Shown here: piece by piece, positions 57,626 to 63,183 of the stretch | How the letters are laid out: the number at the start of each line of letters is the position of its first letter | Position numbering within the stretch: position 1 is the first letter of the stretch | The notes under the pieces: model-generated | Databases searched by the model: none | The model's input: only the letters and a program-made list of their open reading frames with translations | What the model was told of the DNA's origin: nothing | Made by a program: the position numbers and the translations under genes | DNA from: Stentor roeselii | Taxonomy: Eukaryota; Ciliophora; Heterotrichea; Heterotrichida; Stentoridae | Length of the DNA: 63,183 nucleotides | NCBI GenBank assembly: GCA_006503475.1 | Contig: RSEH01000270.1 | Span: 1-63,183 of the forward strand | Direction of reading: 5' to 3'

Positions 57626-58717
57626 ATGGTAGTAATCGACCCTTGGATTCTTATCAAGCAGTCAATATTCGGTTTGATGCCATTGATCTTAATATCAATT
57701 CTAGGAATTTTCCTAACAACTCTAAAAATCTTCGACAAGAAAACGATAAATTCAATCGCTCTCGGATACAAAAACATTTTCAATCCATTTTTTATCTTTT
57801 TCAACACAGTCTCCGTGATTTCAAAATTCGACATCTACACCCTTCTACCTCTGATGACATCTCCATTCATAATGCTCCTAACAGGCATATTTATAAATTT
57901 TCTTCATTCTCTCTTTTTTCGAGCTCCTAAAAACTATTCAAGAATCGTGAAATGCGTGATTGCTTATTCAAACACAGCGAACCTTCCAGTAGTCCTTTTA
58001 AAAGGCATCTGTTCGCCTTACGGTCCTTTAAACGGCAACGAAAAATGCGTAGATTCGAACTCTTACATCGCGATTCAATTTTTAGTTTACACTGTGATCG
58101 GCTGGAGCTACGGCTGGAGCATGGTGTCCATGGAAAAGCAAGACAGCGAGACTTTATTGGTAAAAAATTCTGAGATTTTCAAGCAACCTTCGCTTTTTTG
58201 CAGTATTTTGAATAATTTGACCTTGCCTGGACCTATCGCTTGCTTTTTAGCTGTCATTTTTGGATTCATTCCTGGAGTTAGTCAGTCACTTTCGGATAAA
58301 GAGTCGGTTTTTTATTCTGTTGTTGATTTCGGACTTGGTATTGGAATGACTGGAGTTGTGTTTGGACAGGCGACACTTGGGTCGAATTTGATACTTTTGA
58401 AAGAGGAAAGCAGGAATGTTATGAGCTTTTCTTATATTCTTTCAGTTGTTTTCTTTAAAAATTTCGTCATGCCTGCGATTTCTATCTGGATCATCTATGC
58501 TGCTTGGTATGGAGGAGTCTTTGGTGAAAATATTGTGATGGCTTATTATTTGTTTATTTGCTTTTGCAGTCCCACTGCACTTCTTTTTCTGTTGATTTGT
58601 CAGAATTTGGAATATGGAGTTATGGTGTGCACTTGGTTAATGCTTGGAATTTATAGCTTCGCTATTCCTACTTTTATAGTTTTTTCATATCTCTTTTTTA
58701 TTTTAATTGAGATTTAA
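57626..58717 (+). CDS. AEC-family membrane carrier (auxin-efflux-carrier-like)
   Basis: 363 residues with about ten hydrophobic segments in two groups separated by a central polar loop (about 160-190). The N-terminal half has LGIFLTTLKIFD and AYSNTANLPVVLLKG, the asparagine-rich crossover motif characteristic of AEC and PIN-like (PILS) transporters. Yeast and plant relatives work in the ER or plasma membrane and move organic anions or auxin-like substrates; the substrate here is unknown. The start is ATG 57626 (TTATAAATG) and the gene is convergent with the next. Confidence 0.87.
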   Translation: MVVIDPWILIKQSIFGLMPLILISILGIFLTTLKIFDKKTINSIALGYKNIFNPFFIFFNTVSVISKFDIYTLLPLMTSPFIMLLTGIFINFLHSLFFRAPKNYSRIVKCVIAYSNTANLPVVLLKGICSPYGPLNGNEKCVDSNSYIAIQFLVYTVIGWSYGWSMVSMEKQDSETLLVKNSEIFKQPSLFCSILNNLTLPGPIACFLAVIFGFIPGVSQSLSDKESVFYSVVDFGLGIGMTGVVFGQATLGSNLILLKEESRNVMSFSYILSVVFFKNFVMPAISIWIIYAAWYGGVFGENIVMAYYLFICFCSPTALLFLLICQNLEYGVMVCTWLMLGIYSFAIPTFIVFSYLFFILIEI

Positions 58718-58735
58718 TTATCTTAGAAAGGAAAT

Positions 58736-59068
58736 TTATGATTTTTTTGATCTTGTTGTTCGTTTTTGTATTTCATCTTTAGTTATCTTGACAGGGACTG
58801 ACCCGTCATCGTATTTTCTTTTTTCCTGAAAATTATTAAGAATCTCAAGGTGCCTCGTAGCATTTTCACAATAAAACTGAATAAGTTCCTTTACAATCTC
58901 ATCCGCAGTAAAGTCCATCATCATCATTTCAAAACTCAAGGGCAAAGACGATGAATTTCCAGGTTCCCTAAGTCTTTTAGCAAAGATCTCCATATTAATA
59001 TCAGGTTTCCTAAGCACCTTCTCCCTTAAAATCTGGGCATCTTCTTGACTAACTTCAAAAGACTTCAT
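58736..59068 (-). CDS. Small helical protein of unknown function
   Basis: 110 residues, acidic then basic at the C-terminus (KRTTRSKKS). A run of four methionines and a helical segment (TADEIVKELIQFYCENATRH) are visible. No domain was recognised. It lies 15 bp downstream of the histidine-kinase-like gene's stop on the same strand and is convergent with the AEC carrier (18 bp). Confidence 0.65.
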   Translation of the reverse strand: MKSFEVSQEDAQILREKVLRKPDINMEIFAKRLREPGNSSSLPLSFEMMMMDFTADEIVKELIQFYCENATRHLEILNNFQEKRKYDDGSVPVKITKDEIQKRTTRSKKS

Positions 59069-59083
59069 TTATAAGACCCTAAT

Positions 59084-60685
59084 CTAATAAAAACAGTCTT
59101 CACTCCAAGAATTACTAATTTCTTCAGTAATAACTTCAGTTTCAGCAGAAGCTCTTGGTCTCATTCTAAATATTTTCTGAGGAGGCTCTGAAAGTTGGAA
59201 AGGTTTCCAAGAAATTATATTTTTTTCTGATTTCATTGAAAATAAATAAGGTCTTTGGATTTTTAACGATTTTTCCAGCATTGCCTTTAACATAAAAGAA
59301 ATTGTTACTTCTGAGCCTGTCATCTGGAGGTTGTGAACTGATCCTCCTAGGATGTTTAACAGCCAAGGAAAGAGAGAGACTGTCATGTCGTATTCTTCTC
59401 GGATTTTTATCAAATGGTCGGTGTTGTTTTCCATCTTTAAGAGCAGGGAAAGCGATGAAAGAGTCGCTTTTGTTGAGGTGAAGTGCAAGGTGTAAAAAAG
59501 GTCGCAATCTTGATGGTTCAGAAGTTGATTCAGGTGGAAGTTGATTGTTGTTTTTGGATCGATGAAGTAACTGATTATGTGAATCAAGGATTTTATTAGA
59601 AGGTGGTGTTTTAATATGTCGGAAATCACTTGGCTTAGAGGATTTTGAACGTGAAGGTTGAGGGTTATGTTTAGGCACTCTAGATGTTCCCAGTATAGGT
59701 TTATGCAGTTTGTTACTTCTTGATCGAAACTGAAAAAGTTCTGATTCATTATTGGCTGGCCTGTTAGCATCTCGGTTATGTTTATGGTTTCTTGTTGTGT
59801 GTACATGTACCTAATTAATTTGCAGCAATCCTCAATATAAATCTTTTCGTTTTTCGAATACCTTTGCTCAAAAATCATTTTCAATTTAACTTGAGAAGCA
59901 AAAGATTTCCTATAACTCTCTAAAACAAACTCTCTTTTTTTCCTGCTAAAATTGGTATTATCAAAAGTAATCAAAAAGCAGTTAACATCATCCAAAGGTA
60001 CAAGTTTCATAGAGATCCAAAAGTTGAATTTTCCAACTGATTCAAATAAAAAGGTCGAGTCTTCTTCAGGAATTTTCATTTCTTTAGCAACCCTTATCAT
60101 CTCTTTGAACCTTTCAACTTTTTCATAAGAAATAAGTGAAAAAAAGTCTTTTTTTTGAGTAACATTAAACAAAAAGTCAGCTTTTTTATTACATTTTGCA
60201 ATTTTTCCATTTTCATGTATGAACAAAACAGGGACCTCTAAATTGTCAGATATTTCTTTTTTGTTTAAGTAAGACTCTTCGAACTTTTTTCGAACAAAGA
60301 AAAGATTTTCAGAGTCTTTTGATATGATCATGAGGCAGATACTCAAGAAGAACAGAAGAAAAGTTGAATGAGTTTCAAGTCCTTCAATTAAAAGTTTCAT
60401 TATTTGGAGGATTATGAACTGGTAAGCTGGCCTTGAAGACTCGAGATGCAAACAAAGGTTGATGATTAATGTAGATGTGGAGTTTGAGCCAAGAGTGAGG
60501 ATGTAATATACGATGTGAACTAAACAAAACGACTTTAAAGATAGAAAAGGCAAAAATATTAAACCTTTTGTTGTGCTGATGGAAAATATTGACAGAAGCA
60601 TTATCAATGAAAGCTGGAATTTGTTTGATTTCGATGGGCATGGTGGGAGATGAGCTTCGATTATCTTGATGAACTCAATTTCCAT
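59084..60685 (-). CDS. Degenerate membrane histidine-kinase-like protein (PAS plus HATPase remnant)
   Basis: 533 residues. Four or five hydrophobic segments (about 25-125) precede a PAS-like region (about 150-250: FIHENGKIAKCNKKADFLF). The C-terminal third resembles the end of a HATPase domain: SLFPWLLNILGGSVHNLQMTG, then SEVTISFML, the counterpart of LVxLMGGxI..S..G.GSxFxF (quoted to 20). The phosphoacceptor H-box and ATP-binding N and G boxes are not recognisable. It may be a pseudokinase sensor. Assigned from order and shape, so with moderate certainty. Confidence 0.6.
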   Translation of the reverse strand: MEIEFIKIIEAHLPPCPSKSNKFQLSLIMLLSIFSISTTKGLIFLPFLSLKSFCLVHIVYYILTLGSNSTSTLIINLCLHLESSRPAYQFIILQIMKLLIEGLETHSTFLLFFLSICLMIISKDSENLFFVRKKFEESYLNKKEISDNLEVPVLFIHENGKIAKCNKKADFLFNVTQKKDFFSLISYEKVERFKEMIRVAKEMKIPEEDSTFLFESVGKFNFWISMKLVPLDDVNCFLITFDNTNFSRKKREFVLESYRKSFASQVKLKMIFEQRYSKNEKIYIEDCCKLIRYMYTQQETINITEMLTGQPIMNQNFFSFDQEVTNCINLYWEHLECLNITLNLHVQNPLSQVISDILKHHLLIKSLIHIISYFIDPKTTINFHLNQLLNHQDCDLFYTLHFTSTKATLSSLSLLLKMENNTDHLIKIREEYDMTVSLFPWLLNILGGSVHNLQMTGSEVTISFMLKAMLEKSLKIQRPYLFSMKSEKNIISWKPFQLSEPPQKIFRMRPRASAETEVITEEISNSWSEDCFY

Positions 60686-60940
60686 ATTATGAATAGTTTC
60701 TGTTCATCAAAAGAGATGGAATATTTGAATTATTAGGTGTATATTGGTTGGAGTATAAGAGTTGAGACTGTAGCTTTTAGAATTATTCAAGAACATATTC
60801 TTGATTTTTGCTTTTTTATTACTGCAGAGTTATAAAAAATTTGATTAAAGTATTAAAATATTCTATATGCAAATTATATCTAATAAGCATTTTTACTTAT
60901 ATGATACTATCTTATATTGAATACAAACTAAGGATTTATA

Positions 60941-61279
60941 TTATTCAAGATCAATCACAACATTATCATTAGAAGTTCCATGAATCAAACTAGCAAATCT
61001 ATTAAAAACTCTTTCTTTTTCAGTATTTTCACTCTTAAGCACCAAGTAACCATTGTCTATCTTTAACAAACATAACTCAAGTGCTCTATTTAAAGCATTT
61101 TCCTGAGTTAAGTATTTACTTGATCCTTCAACAACCTTTCCCTCCTCTCCATTATTCCATTTCCCATATCGTACCAAGTTTCTCGTCCCAATATTCCAAA
61201 CTTCCCAAAACTTATTCTTTTCGACTTGAACTAAATAAAGCTTGTCACCTTTTTTGACTCTATCAGGAGGATCCACCAT
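60941..61279 (-). CDS. Stand-alone WGR-domain protein
   Basis: 112 residues, almost all one WGR domain (about 15-85): KFWEVWNIGTRNLVRYGKW, with the expected aromatic and arginine positions, then the long helix ENALNRALELCLLKI (quoted to 20). WGR domains of PARPs sense 5'-phosphorylated DNA ends and couple to catalysis; here no PARP or other domain follows. It could be a DNA-end-binding regulator, or a fragment. The start is the first ATG of the frame. Confidence 0.75.
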   Translation of the reverse strand: MVDPPDRVKKGDKLYLVQVEKNKFWEVWNIGTRNLVRYGKWNNGEEGKVVEGSSKYLTQENALNRALELCLLKIDNGYLVLKSENTEKERVFNRFASLIHGTSNDNVVIDLE

Positions 61280-62280
61280 AAGTATAAATTTTACTGAAAA
61301 TAATGAAAATTATGCAATCTCTATAATTTGAGTCTTTTCTTTTCGGCCTTCAAGTCTATGAATACTTTGAATATTCTGGGATTCACTGAAGATTTTTTGA
61401 AAAAATTAGGAGTTGATGATATCATATCAGGTAATTCTAGAATGAATAAAAGGAGATAATGAGTATTGATTGTTGGGTCGATCTAGCTTTTAATTATTCC
61501 CTGTTAAGCCATTTCAGATTTTATATATAAATCAAGAATTTTTTTGAATAACTTTACCATCTTCTCCTAAAATTAGCAGGGATTCTTTTATGTGTTTGAA
61601 TATTTTAGACAAAGTAAGTACATGAAACATGTATATGTTATCAAAGTTAAAGATCTTTTTAATTATGGATCTGCTTTAATAGATAAGATGAGTTTAAAGA
61701 TGGGCTATATATCATTAAAATAATAGGTATCTTCTATAATCTAGATTTATTTAGGTAATCGTTTCGAAAAGATCACTAATGATTTAAGGTTCTTATAAAA
61801 CTATTTGAAATGAAAGTTAATAATTTTAAAACACTTACATTAAGTAATTAATCATTGTTTAAAAGTTGTTCTAAATTTAGGTAGTTTTAGTAAAATAGGA
61901 ATATGTTGGATGAGCTAATAAATTAAGTAATAAAAATAAACCTACTAAGCATAATTTCTATTAATTTTTATGAATAACATATAGAAATCTATGAAAAATT
62001 GAATAATTTTGTACTTAATTAATAATTATTTCAATTTGAAAATAATCTTCGTTTCTAAAATCCTTGTTTATTATATATGTTACTTGAAGATGCAAATAAT
62101 GCTTTTCTCTATAATTCACATTCATAATTATTCACAAATGACTATAGTCACATAAGTCAATCCTTATAGATGAATATTTTACTGATAATTAACAAATTGG
62201 TAGAATTTCGATTACATATTCAGTGTTTCAATTAATTTCAAAAAAAAGCCTAAACTACTTAGTTTCTCCTAACTTAATAA
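61280..62280. other. AT-rich intergenic region
   Basis: About 1 kb with no intact gene. A short open phrase at about 61360-61460 (MNTLNILGFTEDFLKKLG) stops after 34 codons and matches nothing. The remainder is very AT-rich. Confidence 0.6.
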
Positions 62281-63183
62281 TTAACTAGCTATGTTTTTAT
62301 CTCCTTTAGATAGAGAAAAAACTTTATTCTTATGATTCTTAACAGTAAGAATACTAGTGACTTCCAGATTACTAACATTTCCTTTGATATTTTCAAAGTT
62401 CCTGTTAGCATCTTGCTTAATCTTCAACTCTGTTTCAGAGTTTTGAATTTTCGAAAGTCTCCAGAATTTCACTATCTGTATAAACTGTAAAATCAAGCAA
62501 AAAACATTGATTATCAGCATATCCAAGGCAAAGTTCCAAATTACTTGATCTCTATCCTTAACTAAAATCAAGTAAATAGCCACAGCTAACCAAGAACCAC
62601 AAATAAACACGGCGAAAAAGATCCCTAGCTTCATAAACAATTTTCTAACATCCAGCATATTTTCGAATTTAGCTGAAAAACATGATAACCCGAAAAGACT
62701 GCAGTAAAATAAATGTAGAATGTTGAAGTTCAACAGAAAGGCCAATGAAAAAATCAAAGAAGTTGCACATCCATGATTTTTCTTCCACGTATGAATTACT
62801 CTATCATTTTTAAAATACCCGAAATAGAATATCAAGGTAGACACAACATTAAAAATGAATTGAACTATCAGAAGAAATAATGTCACACCATAAAGAGTAA
62901 CAAGTTCTATATCAATTTCTCCATCACTTGATTCAAAATTAGAAAGCAAGCGTTTTGAATGCCCTGGAGTTGTAGAATAAGCCAAGCATGTAAAAATGAA
63001 TCCTCCACAGCAAGTCGACATAAATCCTGACAAACTTAAAAGCAAAGGGCCTGCTTGCATACTGGTAAAAATGAGTTTAAAGCCAATCATCCCTATCATA
63101 GTCCCCACGGTCGATATAGTAAACGGGTAGTAAGATGCACCTTTGGTAAAAGACATGTAATCAGCATTGCTAGTTGAAGAGCT
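62281..63183 (-). CDS. C-terminal membrane part of a second cysteine-repeat protein (partial)
   Basis: The frame runs to the window edge; 300 residues are visible. They begin SSSTSNADYMSFTKGASYYPF, matching SSSTENADYMSFAHGASYYPF in the gene at 2551-5958 (quoted partly), and continue with the same six or seven membrane segments (CCGGFIF, CLAYSTTPGHSKRLLS, WAVAIYLI-type) and a similar polar tail. The cysteine-rich ectodomain would lie beyond 63183. It is a clear paralogue, in opposite orientation. Confidence 0.93.
   Translation of the reverse strand, partial: SSSTSNADYMSFTKGASYYPFTISTVGTMIGMIGFKLIFTSMQAGPLLLSLSGFMSTCCGGFIFTCLAYSTTPGHSKRLLSNFESSDGEIDIELVTLYGVTLFLLIVQFIFNVVSTLIFYFGYFKNDRVIHTWKKNHGCATSLIFSLAFLLNFNILHLFYCSLFGLSCFSAKFENMLDVRKLFMKLGIFFAVFICGSWLAVAIYLILVKDRDQVIWNFALDMLIINVFCLILQFIQIVKFWRLSKIQNSETELKIKQDANRNFENIKGNVSNLEVTSILTVKNHKNKVFSLSKGDKNIAS

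Noticed and set aside
1-63183. tRNA or rRNA genes, CRISPR arrays, bacterial insertion sequences, transposase genes
   Set aside because: I looked for tRNA T-loop patterns, regular spaced repeats and transposase-like frames and found none; the few T-loop-like strings lie inside coding sequence.

Overview
The window looks like macronuclear DNA of a heterotrich ciliate, most probably Stentor or a close relative. It is AT-rich and gene-dense, and it carries a ciliary and endomembrane gene set (CFAP20, UNC119, COMMD4, PX-BAR sorting nexin, Fab1/PIKfyve-like kinase, STPGR protein, many CTD-type phosphatases). The strongest evidence is the introns. Fifteen genes' reading frames or exon joints are restored by removing segments of exactly 15 nt, all starting GTA, all with A at position 10 and all ending in TAG or CAG. 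Tryptophan is encoded by TGG in the conserved genes, and TAA, TAG and (rarely) TGA all act as stops, so the standard code fits, as known for Stentor and unlike Blepharisma (TGA = Trp).

Layout. 1-2550 is an AT-rich stretch without an intact gene. 2551-5958 is a large cysteine-repeat membrane protein whose C-terminal paralogue lies in opposite orientation at the far right edge (62281-63183). 6689-10534 holds a tight minus-strand trio (PX-BAR sorting nexin, coiled-coil protein, CTD-type phosphatase) and a divergent small gene. 10535-12774 holds decayed genes, including a clear histone H2A.Z pseudogene. 12775-20814 holds CFAP20, COMMD4, a DHHC palmitoyltransferase, CK2 beta, small membrane and lipid-anchor candidates and a second CTD-type phosphatase. 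20866-27402 is a minus-strand block: a helical protein, a FYVE-CCT-PIPK kinase, an STPGR protein and an ER-lumenal CS-domain protein. 28747-36216 has AsnRS, PPT1-like thioesterase, DTWD1-like protein, neutral-sphingomyelinase-like phosphodiesterase, a CxxC protein, a TPR protein and ribosomal protein eL37. 37775-41482 is an ABCC transporter. 41483-44254 is a second graveyard (CTD-phosphatase-like, multi-pass membrane and NEMF/Rqc2 remnants). 44975-61279 holds a CH-like axonemal candidate, an acylation-motif glutaredoxin-like protein, an RBR ubiquitin ligase, a Rab, a CNG-type potassium channel ending in a zinc knuckle, RPF1, UNC119, a DYRK kinase, E2F, an AEC-type carrier, a degenerate histidine kinase and a stand-alone WGR protein.

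Genes working together. One theme recurs, as inference: protein lipidation and ciliary membrane delivery. The window has a palmitoyl writer (DHHC), a thioesterase (PPT1-like), a carrier for myristoylated cargo (UNC119) and three small proteins with MGxxC-type dual-acylation starts. A second theme is phosphoinositide and endosome traffic (PX-BAR nexin, COMMD4, Fab1-like kinase, Rab).

Genome architecture may be the most novel aspect. Divergent start codons lie only 12, 23, 27 and 48 bp apart. Convergent stops lie as close as 1 bp. Start codons are usually preceded by an abutting TAA (TAAATG or TAATG). Gene blocks are flanked by C/A-rich tracts on the left and G/T-rich tracts on the right, the same strand polarity as telomeric DNA.
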